Positions 32,748 to 39,865 of a stretch of 40,508 nucleotides of DNA are shown here, piece by piece. Position 1 is the stretch's first letter. Every line of letters begins with the position of its first letter. The DNA lies in the IMG/VR virus record IMGVR_UViG_3300008116_007638, positions 1 through 40,508 of that record; one strand, given 5' to 3'. The stretch is from a virus. Both the position numbers and the translations under genes were made by a program. The notes beneath the pieces are model-generated. The model searched no databases. It saw nothing but the letters and a program-made list of their open reading frames with translations, and was not told where the DNA came from.

Positions 32748-33511
32748 ACTCTGAAGGTAGGTATTGGTCTCATTTTATGAATATTTTTTTTGTGCCAAGA
32801 TTCATAAATTTTCATAACTTCATTTTCTTTTGAACTGAATTCAGTTTTGTATTGACCAATCTCCATTGCCCACTCCAATTCTTCGTATGATGCACCAATT
32901 TGGTCTTCATCACTTCTGCCATCGGACCACAACCCATCTGTTGGTTTAGCATCCAATATTTCTTTTGTTACACCAAGATACTTGCCAAGTTCCCTAACTT
33001 CCGTTTTGTATAAGTCGGCAATTGGAGATATATCAACACCACCATCACCATACTTTGTAAAAAATCCAACCCCATAATCCTCAACCTTATTACCTGTCCC
33101 AACTACAATTCCGTTTTGAGTTGTTGCTAAGTGATAAAGTGAAATCATTCTGAGTCTTGAACGAACATTTGCACTAGCTAATTCACTAGTGGCGGTCATC
33201 GAAAGGGTGTCATCAAGTAATTTGAAAACCTCACTGAGTTCAATTGTAGACTTGGTGACATTTTCATATTTGTCTTGAAGTATTGAAATTAGGTTGTTAG
33301 CTCGAATTGTCTCTTCAACATTTTGACGAATTGGTAAAACAACTAAGTTTGTTGGTAATCCTGTTTCAGCGCAAAGAGATGATACGGTGGCACTATCGAT
33401 GCCACCTGACACACCAACAACCAAAGATTCGATATTGTTGGTGATACAATAATTTTTAATCCAAAGAACAATTTTATTGGATAGTTCTTCGTAGTCTATA
33501 AAACGGTTCAT
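32744..33511 (-). CDS. nadE: Ammonia-dependent NAD+ synthetase
   Basis: Adenylates deamido-NAD and amidates it to NAD+. In 255 residues the PP-loop SGGIDS is at 35-40, NVRSRLRM at 115-122, GTGNKVEDYGVGFFTKYGDG at 138-157 and SPIADLYKTEVRELGKYLGV follow the NadE pattern. No glutaminase domain is present, so it would use free ammonia. It is coupled by ATGA overlaps to a glycosyltransferase upstream and the dehydrogenase downstream. Its presence may sustain NAD+ for sugar oxidation or counter host NAD depletion; both are inference. Confidence 0.95.
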   Translation of the reverse strand: MNRFIDYEELSNKIVLWIKNYCITNNIESLVVGVSGGIDSATVSSLCAETGLPTNLVVLPIRQNVEETIRANNLISILQDKYENVTKSTIELSEVFKLLDDTLSMTATSELASANVRSRLRMISLYHLATTQNGIVVGTGNKVEDYGVGFFTKYGDGGVDISPIADLYKTEVRELGKYLGVTKEILDAKPTDGLWSDGRSDEDQIGASYEELEWAMEIGQYKTEFSSKENEVMKIYESWHKKNIHKMRPIPTFRV

Positions 33512-35145
33512 GAGTTGATAGTTTGTAAATAAAGTTTATGTATTTGATTTGTAACGTTCTTCGAATCAAATTTTTCAAGTTCAGATTTTGTTGGTGGTTC
33601 AAATAATGTTTTCTTGTTGATGTGTCCTGAGGAATCCACATCGTAAATCCAAGAAGGTTTACCACAAAACCAACTTTCGATAGTGGTTCTACCCAACAAA
33701 ATTCCTGCGGTGTATTTTACCCTGTTGATATATTTCTCAGTATTCCAAGTTGGTTGTAAATGTTTTACGTGAGAGTTTTGTAATAGAGAATCCAAATAAT
33801 CTGACTTATTTTCACCAAGGAGCCATAATTCTAAATTTTCTGTCCGAGTTTGTTCGACCAAATCTTTGATTGAATTTTCTCTCAAATAATCAATCGTTCC
33901 TACAAATAAACAGGCGTTTTCTTCCTTTTGGTTTGAAGAACGAAATCTATCTGAATCAACTGGATTATACATTACTGAACATTGAGATTCATCTATTTGA
34001 TAAACATTTTCAATGTGTTCTTTAATTTCAGGTCTAATACAGATATAGTGTTTGATTGAATCGTGGACAACAGGTTTTTCCAATTCAATTACCTCCGAGT
34101 GTATTGTACTGACTTTATCAATTTGAGGGTACAGATTGAGAAAATAATTTGTTATCGGTTCATGTTGTACGTGAATAATATCAAAACTAATATCTGAGAC
34201 ACGATACATGGTATTTGGTATTGAAGGTCCGATTCCGTTTGGACCCTCTACTAACCATTTTCCATCCCCCATCTTGTAACCTGGAGGTTCTGATGTTGGA
34301 AAAACTTTTATGCCAACTTTTTTTGCCATTTCAGTGAGTGGTCCTCCAATTTCTGAAACCACACTCACATCGTGACCCACCTTGACCAAATTTTTTGCTA
34401 ATTCAAAGATATAAACTTCCGAACCAGTAAAGTTTTTGAAAAACAAACAACCAATTAAAATTTTTAATTTATCCTTGTCCGTTTTTTTAATTTTTACTGG
34501 AAGTAGAGATTCAAATTCTTCGGCAAAAAGTTTTCTATTGGCATCCCATTGTTCATTAGTCATACCAATGGACTTGTGGGTAATTTTAATGTCGAATACT
34601 ACCCCAATTTTTACTTGTTCAATGAAATTTCTAAAACAGAAATTAACATCGTAAAGGTGGAACCCTTTTACATTCTCATCAAAGTTTTTCTTAATTCTAT
34701 TTTTGTGTAATGCAATAAATAATCCATCAACTAAGACAGTTTCTTTGATTGAATTACCCAAGTTATCCGAGTATTTTGAGGTCCATTTTTTACCCTCATG
34801 TTCGTGGTTAACAATACCTATCATTTTTGTTCTGTCTTCCCACCACATTCCACTCTTAGGTAGTTGAGTACTACCAGCTACACCCAAAATCCCATAATCG
34901 GACCTTTTGAAGTGGTTCATAATTTTTTGACCCCAATTGTTTGAATCAAAATAAATGTCGTCGTGACAAAGTATTACAATGTCAAATGTAGATTGCTCTA
35001 AGATTTCATTGTAAACCTCGGTTAGTGATTTACCATCAGGATTTACTACTTCAATTATCTGGGAATTGTGGACACCGGAACTTTTTCTGAAATATTCTTG
35101 TAGTTCAGGGTTTGTTTCTCGGGTACTATAAGCGATTGTAATCAT
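33508..35145 (-). CDS. Two-domain glycosyltransferase (GT-A fused to GT-B)
   Basis: A 545-residue protein with two transferase modules. Residues 1-215 are GT2-like: ILEQSTFDIVILCHDDIYFD carries an HDD metal motif, and WWEDRTKMIGIVNHEHEGKK, VDGLFIALHKNRI and GFHLYDVNFCFR fit the family annotated as Glyco_tranf_2_5. Residues about 225-545 are GT4-like: LIGCLFFKNFTGSEVYIFEL, ENACLFVGTIDYLREN, and the C-terminal AGILLGRTTIESWFCGKPSW with the conserved Glu. Such a fusion could add two successive sugars. It is coupled by 4-nt overlaps to both neighbours. Confidence 0.9.
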   Translation of the reverse strand: MITIAYSTRETNPELQEYFRKSSGVHNSQIIEVVNPDGKSLTEVYNEILEQSTFDIVILCHDDIYFDSNNWGQKIMNHFKRSDYGILGVAGSTQLPKSGMWWEDRTKMIGIVNHEHEGKKWTSKYSDNLGNSIKETVLVDGLFIALHKNRIKKNFDENVKGFHLYDVNFCFRNFIEQVKIGVVFDIKITHKSIGMTNEQWDANRKLFAEEFESLLPVKIKKTDKDKLKILIGCLFFKNFTGSEVYIFELAKNLVKVGHDVSVVSEIGGPLTEMAKKVGIKVFPTSEPPGYKMGDGKWLVEGPNGIGPSIPNTMYRVSDISFDIIHVQHEPITNYFLNLYPQIDKVSTIHSEVIELEKPVVHDSIKHYICIRPEIKEHIENVYQIDESQCSVMYNPVDSDRFRSSNQKEENACLFVGTIDYLRENSIKDLVEQTRTENLELWLLGENKSDYLDSLLQNSHVKHLQPTWNTEKYINRVKYTAGILLGRTTIESWFCGKPSWIYDVDSSGHINKKTLFEPPTKSELEKFDSKNVTNQIHKLYLQTINS

Positions 35146-35573
35146 TCGAAGACTTCAATATTTAATTTTTTCTTTGTCATTTTATTCCATTTACCTTCAT
35201 ACCGAGTTGCTCTAACAATATGGTTATCAATCCAGTGGTAATTACCTCCACGAGGTTTATTCATTAAAAGGTTATGATAGAAATAACCATGTTTTTGTAA
35301 CCATTCTTCAGTTACTTTACGATGACTTTCGGTTCTTGAAGTAAAGAAAGTAATTATGTGACCTTCACTATACCAATCATTTATGGTATCGACCGACCCT
35401 GGGTAGGGTAAACAAGTTTCCATTCTCCACGGTTCTTCATTCGGAACGTCGTCAGTTATCGTACCATCAATGTCAATAAGATAGTTTTTCAAACCATCTG
35501 GCAATACTGGACTAATTGCATTACCATTATATTCCTGTTGACCCAAATCCATTTTCTCCTCTATCTTTTTCAC
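35142..35573 (-). CDS. HAD-family phosphatase
   Basis: A 143-residue protein. HAD motif I LIDIDGTITDD has Asp34 and Asp36; motif II FTSRTESHRK; motif III region GNYHWIDNHIV. This small capless form resembles HAD phosphatases found in capsule/polysaccharide clusters and phages, and could remove a phosphate from a sugar phosphate in the cassette. The frame starts 47 nt inside the dUTPase gene; an alternative ATG at 35552 would shorten this overlap. Substrate not determinable. Confidence 0.85.
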   Translation of the reverse strand: MKKIEEKMDLGQQEYNGNAISPVLPDGLKNYLIDIDGTITDDVPNEEPWRMETCLPYPGSVDTINDWYSEGHIITFFTSRTESHRKVTEEWLQKHGYFYHNLLMNKPRGGNYHWIDNHIVRATRYEGKWNKMTKKKLNIEVFE

Positions 35574-36135
35574 TTAATTTATCAGTTTCTGTGAAATTAA
35601 TCCATCTACCATTCACCACGGGACAAATACATGCTTGAGCAATTTTCATACCCGAATGGATTTGAATGGTGTCGTGAGTTGAGTTATACAGAATAACTTT
35701 AATCTCACCGTTGTAACCTGAATCTACAGTTCCTGGTGTATTTAACACAGTAAGACCTTGATTTAGAGCTAGTCCGCTCTTTGGTCTAACTTGAATTTCA
35801 AAACCTTCCTTGATGTCAAACTTAAGTCCTGTAGGCACCAAAGCTCTTGAGAGCGGTTCGATGAAAGTTTGTGTTACTGAGTATAAATCAAAACCTGAAT
35901 CTGTAGAATAGTTGTATTTTGGTGAGACAGCGTCAGGGTGAATCTTTTCGAACTTGACAACCATTCTTGGTTGTTTTTCATTGAATGAATCTTCAAGTTC
36001 TTTCAAACTGATTCCGTGTGTTTCTTCGAAATCCATTTCTTCTGAATCAGGATTTTCACCCATTTCATCATGAAGTTGACGAAGAATATTTGACAATTCT
36101 TCTTGTAGTAAATTTATCTCGTTGTTTAGTTCCAT
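35527..36135 (-). CDS. dut: dUTPase with N-terminal extension
   Basis: Hydrolyses dUTP to dUMP, keeping uracil out of phage DNA. All five trimeric dUTPase motifs are present: STDSGFDLYS at 77-86, RPKSG at 117-121, GTVDSGYNGE at 135-144 with catalytic Asp138 and Tyr141, GMKIAQACI at 162-170, and RGENGFGSTG at 192-201. The core is about 145 residues; the first 56 residues are an acidic, coiled-coil-like extension (EINLLQEELSNILRQLHDEM) that typical dUTPases lack. It lies 1 nt after the exonuclease gene. Confidence 0.95.
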   Translation of the reverse strand: MELNNEINLLQEELSNILRQLHDEMGENPDSEEMDFEETHGISLKELEDSFNEKQPRMVVKFEKIHPDAVSPKYNYSTDSGFDLYSVTQTFIEPLSRALVPTGLKFDIKEGFEIQVRPKSGLALNQGLTVLNTPGTVDSGYNGEIKVILYNSTHDTIQIHSGMKIAQACICPVVNGRWINFTETDKLSEKDRGENGFGSTGI

Positions 36136-36136
36136 C

Positions 36137-36838
36137 TTATTGTAATTCTTTTAATTTTTTCATAACGTGAATCAAAACCTCAACATCACGCTCACAGTAT
36201 TCAACAATCAAGTCAAGTTGGTTAAACATGTAATATGCCTCGTGAACTCTGTTTCCTGTTATTTCACCCTCTTTTGGTGAAGGAACCCCCAAAGCAGCAC
36301 ACATCAACTCTAAGGATGAAAGTGCAAAGTTGTTACCCATTTTCCAAATATCCATAGTATCTATTGCTTTTACTTCCCAAGGTTTTGTGTCATAACCTGG
36401 TAGTAAGGATGATGGTTTGATACCGTTTATTACCATACGTTTTTGTATTGTTGGAATATCAAACATCTTGATGTTGTGTCCACACAACCAAAAATCCATT
36501 CTGAATACTTTATCCATCAAAACATTAACATCTTTGAGTAACTTTTTCTCATCAGAATCCGAAAATGTTTGTTTATGTATTTTACCATCAGGAGTCATAA
36601 AGGCAAAACTAGCACAAACAATACGAGAAAATTCTGGTACTAAAGCCGCCCTGTTGAAATAAACTTCTTCTTTGGTAAGACTAGCGTCCTCAGGGAATCT
36701 TTTAAGAAACCAATCGAAGTAGTTATGAAATTGTTTCAGAAGTGCGGGATATTTTTCAGAAAGTTCCGCATAATCTTTAGTGATTCCAACTGTTTCAATA
36801 TCAAAAAACAAAAGTTTATTAATTGACTGATTAATCAT
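36137..36838 (-). CDS. DEDDy-type 3'-5' exonuclease (PolB-exonuclease-like)
   Basis: A 233-residue protein. Exo I FFDIETVG has Asp13 and Glu15; Exo II CGHNIKMFDIP has Asp127; Exo III YCERDVEV has Tyr214 and Asp218, matching a DEDDy exonuclease. ALSSLELMCAALGVPSPKEG fits the family annotated as predicted 3'-5' exonuclease related to the DNA polymerase B exonuclease domain. No polymerase domain is attached. A proofreading, end-trimming or nucleotide-recycling role next to dUTPase is plausible. Confidence 0.88.
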   Translation of the reverse strand: MINQSINKLLFFDIETVGITKDYAELSEKYPALLKQFHNYFDWFLKRFPEDASLTKEEVYFNRAALVPEFSRIVCASFAFMTPDGKIHKQTFSDSDEKKLLKDVNVLMDKVFRMDFWLCGHNIKMFDIPTIQKRMVINGIKPSSLLPGYDTKPWEVKAIDTMDIWKMGNNFALSSLELMCAALGVPSPKEGEITGNRVHEAYYMFNQLDLIVEYCERDVEVLIHVMKKLKELQ

Positions 36839-36841
36839 GAA

Positions 36842-38056
36842 TTATTTAATTAAAGATTTGTAAAATTCAGCTCGTGTGTCAGTAACTTTATTGATGTCGT
36901 AAGTGTCTTTTACGGTTTCATACAAACGTTGACCCAAATCAAATGCCCAATTCGGGTTATCTACCAACTTCTTTGAAAACTTAAACCAATCACTATGATT
37001 GCTTTTTTCATCAACCAACAATGCGTTACCATTAACAAAATTTCCTTTGTCCAAAGAATGGGTAAGGTCCAATGTGTAAGGTCCAAGGTTTGATGCAATA
37101 AGAGCTTTTTTGTAGAAACCAGCTTCGATTACTTTAAGTTGTGACTTCACTCGGTTGAAGATATGATTTTTAATTGGTGCCAAAGATACGTCAAATTTTG
37201 CATAGTTTCTTGCGTATGCTTGAACAGGTCTTGTCCATACTCGACGATAAAACTCATCCGCGTACTTTGAATCATCCTCTTCTTTGAACCTCATTAAGAA
37301 TTCTTGGTATTCAGGAGAAATCAATTTGGAGTTGTGTGTAAAAATGTTTTCATATTTGAACCAAACCGTTTCTTCAGGTTTGATTGGTCTTTGTTTTTGT
37401 TCTTTGGTCTGAGAATTGATTTCAGTTACCGTACCTCTTGTATCAAACCCACACAAAAACACCTGAGATTTGTCCTTTAACTGATACATTCTTGAGAACA
37501 TACTCTCCAACAACATAATGTCGTGAAGGTGTGATGAACCACCCAACCATCCAAATCTCAGTCGGTCAGATTCTACAGTTGGTTCTTTGAACTGAGGTTC
37601 ATTTGGATTAATTGCGTTAGGGAATACCACTACGTTCTTGTTGAATTTTCTAATTTCATCAGCAAAAAGTGGTGTTGTAGTTGTCACATAAGAGGCAACC
37701 TTAAGATTCTCAATAATTTTTTCATGAATTCCATTTACTCGAACTAAATCATGAATTGGGTGTTCTTTACCAGGTAACCAATAATCGTCCAAGTCCATGA
37801 TGGTTATAATACCCATACTATTGAGTACTTGCACAAAGTTTTGAGTGAATTCGTAGTTGTTTGCGATTACTCGGTGGAAATGAACAATTTGGTATTGAGT
37901 CCAAAAGTTGTAATCATTTTGAGGGGGGTCAAAAACAATGTCAACGTGGAAATCGTCAGGGTATAAATTTTGTAAAAAAATGTGAGGGTCTACCGAACGA
38001 AATTTACCAACTCCTGTTTTGTCAGATGGTAATACTAAAACTTTAATTTTTGACAT
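36842..38056 (-). CDS. Glycosyltransferase, GT-B fold, outside the main cassette
   Basis: A 404-residue protein. I choose the ATG at 38056 (MSKIKVLVLP) over a TTG at 38092, since the extension falls in intergenic DNA with a 7-bp inverted repeat. N-terminal DKTGVGKFRSVDPHIFLQNL and VHFHRV fit the acceptor lobe; TIMDLDDYWLPGKEHP, LRFGWLGGSSHLHD and the C-terminal LKVIEAGFYKKALIASNLGP correspond to the GT4-like donor lobe with the conserved Glu. Donor unknown. It precedes the exonuclease and dUTPase genes, so transferase genes flank the nucleotide-metabolism pair on both sides. Confidence 0.82.
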   Translation of the reverse strand: MSKIKVLVLPSDKTGVGKFRSVDPHIFLQNLYPDDFHVDIVFDPPQNDYNFWTQYQIVHFHRVIANNYEFTQNFVQVLNSMGIITIMDLDDYWLPGKEHPIHDLVRVNGIHEKIIENLKVASYVTTTTPLFADEIRKFNKNVVVFPNAINPNEPQFKEPTVESDRLRFGWLGGSSHLHDIMLLESMFSRMYQLKDKSQVFLCGFDTRGTVTEINSQTKEQKQRPIKPEETVWFKYENIFTHNSKLISPEYQEFLMRFKEEDDSKYADEFYRRVWTRPVQAYARNYAKFDVSLAPIKNHIFNRVKSQLKVIEAGFYKKALIASNLGPYTLDLTHSLDKGNFVNGNALLVDEKSNHSDWFKFSKKLVDNPNWAFDLGQRLYETVKDTYDINKVTDTRAEFYKSLIK

Positions 38057-38103
38057 GAGAATATTTTTCCTAAAGTATAGGAAAGGTCTCAATCAAAAAA
38101 AAG

Positions 38104-38691
38104 TTAGTTTTTCATTTTTTTAATTTTTGTTACAACACCCTCAAATACGTGTTGTCCAACTCTGAATGAAATTTGTTCTTTGGTTTTTTGAGTTGACTCA
38201 GAAATCATACCTTTTTCAGTCAAAACCTCTTCGATTGTCTCTTTAATCACTGATTTGAGAAGGTTAATATCAAAATTGTTTGATTGATATTGTGGTTGTT
38301 GAGGTTGTGATTTTTGTGAGGCTATTTTACCAGCAGCATCAGTTTTCATCAATCTTGAAGCGGCTTCGACCAATTCGTTGCTGAGAACACTTCCGTTATT
38401 GGAATTTGGTTGCTCAATTGGATGCTCAATCATCAATTTTTTGATGTGGTCAGGAAGTTTTGAATTTAGAATTTTGTCCTTGACAGGAATGTTACTATTT
38501 TCTTGGACCATCTGTTGTGGTGGTTGTCCCATAAATTCCTGTGGAATGTTGTAAGTGGCTGGTGGGGAATTAAAACTCTCTACCATGGGAGTATTGAAAT
38601 TCCCTGTACCTACCCCGCCTCGGGGTTTTTTATCGTGGACATTCATTATTTGTTTTGCCACCATTAATTTTTGCATCAAATCGTTATTCAT
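38104..38691 (-). CDS. Gln/Asn/Pro-rich protein of unknown function (195 aa)
   Basis: A 195-residue protein. The N-terminal 60 residues are low-complexity (Gly/Asn/Pro/Gln), and the middle is Gln/Ser-rich (SQKSQPQQPQYQSNNF). A more conserved-looking C terminus follows: LLKSVIKETIEEVLTEKG, then KEQISFRVGQHVFEGVVTKI. This layout suggests a flexible linker or scaffolding protein, perhaps virion-associated. The start shares one base with the stop of the upstream WYL-like gene. Family not recognised. Confidence 0.75.
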   Translation of the reverse strand: MNNDLMQKLMVAKQIMNVHDKKPRGGVGTGNFNTPMVESFNSPPATYNIPQEFMGQPPQQMVQENSNIPVKDKILNSKLPDHIKKLMIEHPIEQPNSNNGSVLSNELVEAASRLMKTDAAGKIASQKSQPQQPQYQSNNFDINLLKSVIKETIEEVLTEKGMISESTQKTKEQISFRVGQHVFEGVVTKIKKMKN

Positions 38692-39092
38692 CAGGCTGCT
38701 ATTGGTTGATTATCAAATTTAGCGATTGTTATTATCGAACTCATACCTTTGTCACCACTAAAGTTATAGCCTGGATGGGGTTCTGTAAAGTTCTCACGGG
38801 AAAACTTAAAAGATGGCATTTTATCAAGTCTGAATAATCTCCAACCAGGTAGAGGTTGAGAACCTATATATGCCGTGTGGGATGCTCCCGTTCTATCCCA
38901 AGCTCTTAAAACCAAATTACCTGCCTTTGACCTACCTAAAGCAACTGGTTCGATTTCTCTAATTCCTCGTCCACCAGGTTCATCTCCTTCATAATTTACT
39001 ATGCAAACAATCTTATTATCGATGGCTTTTTTTACATCATCGATTGAAGTTGCTTCAACTAGTAGGGATTTTAGAGATTCTAAAAGTTTCAT
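38691..39092 (-). CDS. Small protein with WYL-like domain pattern
   Basis: A 133-residue protein. The stretch IVNYEGDEPGGRGIREIEPV, then ALGRSKAGNLVLRAWDRTGA and GWRLFRLDKMPSFKFSRENF, resembles the beta-barrel WYL module (Y-G-R-EP--L----G-LRA-D---WR-FRLD-I) that binds nucleic acid or ligands in bacterial regulators. There is no helix-turn-helix domain. It may be a ligand- or nucleic-acid-binding regulator; the assignment is by pattern and not certain. It has one-base overlaps with both neighbours. Confidence 0.72.
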   Translation of the reverse strand: MKLLESLKSLLVEATSIDDVKKAIDNKIVCIVNYEGDEPGGRGIREIEPVALGRSKAGNLVLRAWDRTGASHTAYIGSQPLPGWRLFRLDKMPSFKFSRENFTEPHPGYNFSGDKGMSSIITIAKFDNQPIAA

Positions 39093-39388
39093 TATACTTC
39101 TCCTTCTACTTGATATGGTTTGTTAGGTTGGTAAGCATTAAATTTGATGTTCATTTTTCTTTCAAAAACATCTACCGATGTTCCTGCAGCTTCATTGTAA
39201 ACATCCAAGAATGTTCCAGTTCCTCTACCAATTGCGTCACCATCACCAACTGCATCAGGATTGGTTGAGGAATATTGGTTTCCTTGTTGGTTGTAATCGT
39301 TTTTAACCAAATTTTTCTTTCTTTCAATTTCTGCGATAGATGTCAATCTATTTACAGGTTGTGAAAAGTCTAAAGGTAATTGTTCCAT
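39092..39388 (-). CDS. Small protein of unknown function (98 aa)
   Basis: A 98-residue hydrophilic protein with a Gly/Asp-rich centre (NPDAVGDGDAIGRGTGTFLD) and no known motif. It starts 3 nt after the upstream gene and overlaps the WYL-like gene by one base, so it is probably translated from the same message. Possibly a virion component; no evidence beyond context. Confidence 0.7.
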   Translation of the reverse strand: MEQLPLDFSQPVNRLTSIAEIERKKNLVKNDYNQQGNQYSSTNPDAVGDGDAIGRGTGTFLDVYNEAAGTSVDVFERKMNIKFNAYQPNKPYQVEGEV

Positions 39389-39391
39389 TTT

Positions 39392-39865
39392 TTACAGAAT
39401 TTTTGTCATTAGGTCGTTTATTCTTTTCAAGCTTTCTGTTACTTGAAGGTCATATTTTTCAATGGCTTTTTTCTTAGCATCATCTTTAGATAGATTCATA
39501 CTTGGATTTGAATTATCCATTTTTAATTCTTGATTGTCCATCATACCGGTGTTGTTTCTGATTTGGTTACTTGTCGACAAAGATTGTCTAGCACCTGAGA
39601 GGATACTATCTACAAATGTTTTCATTTTATTTTCACCATTGAGTATGAAAGGAGCGTCTTGAGGAGTTCCTGTGTAGTTATCAAAAAAATTTTTAATCCT
39701 TTTCAATTCAGGATAACCTATTGAAACCGCACTTTGTAATCTCTTATTTCTATTAAACCCCTCAGTGTTCGAATCAATACCTTTCAATTTTCCAAAACAA
39801 ACTTTCATATGATTTCTCATATCCTGTGGAAAGTCCCAAGATTTGTTATAAAGATTACTGTTCAT
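39392..39865 (-). CDS. Protein of unknown function (157 aa)
   Basis: A 157-residue basic protein with a stretch GYPELKRIKNFFDNYTGTPQ and a Lys/Asp-rich C-terminal helix region (SKDDAKKKAIEKYDLQVTES). No recognised family. It overlaps the upstream gene by 11 nt. The pattern of small hydrophilic genes in a row fits phage virion or scaffold accessory proteins, but this is not shown. Confidence 0.72.
   Translation of the reverse strand: MNSNLYNKSWDFPQDMRNHMKVCFGKLKGIDSNTEGFNRNKRLQSAVSIGYPELKRIKNFFDNYTGTPQDAPFILNGENKMKTFVDSILSGARQSLSTSNQIRNNTGMMDNQELKMDNSNPSMNLSKDDAKKKAIEKYDLQVTESLKRINDLMTKIL

Noticed and set aside
38066-38084. Inverted repeat TTTCCTA/TAGGAAA as a terminator
   Set aside because: The stem is 7 bp and AT-rich with no T-run after it on either strand; it may be a weak hairpin or an operator, but this is not supported.
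38057-38092. Extended start (TTG) of the glycosyltransferase
   Set aside because: The ATG at 38056 begins a typical Rossmann strand; the extension reads through an inverted repeat in the gap.
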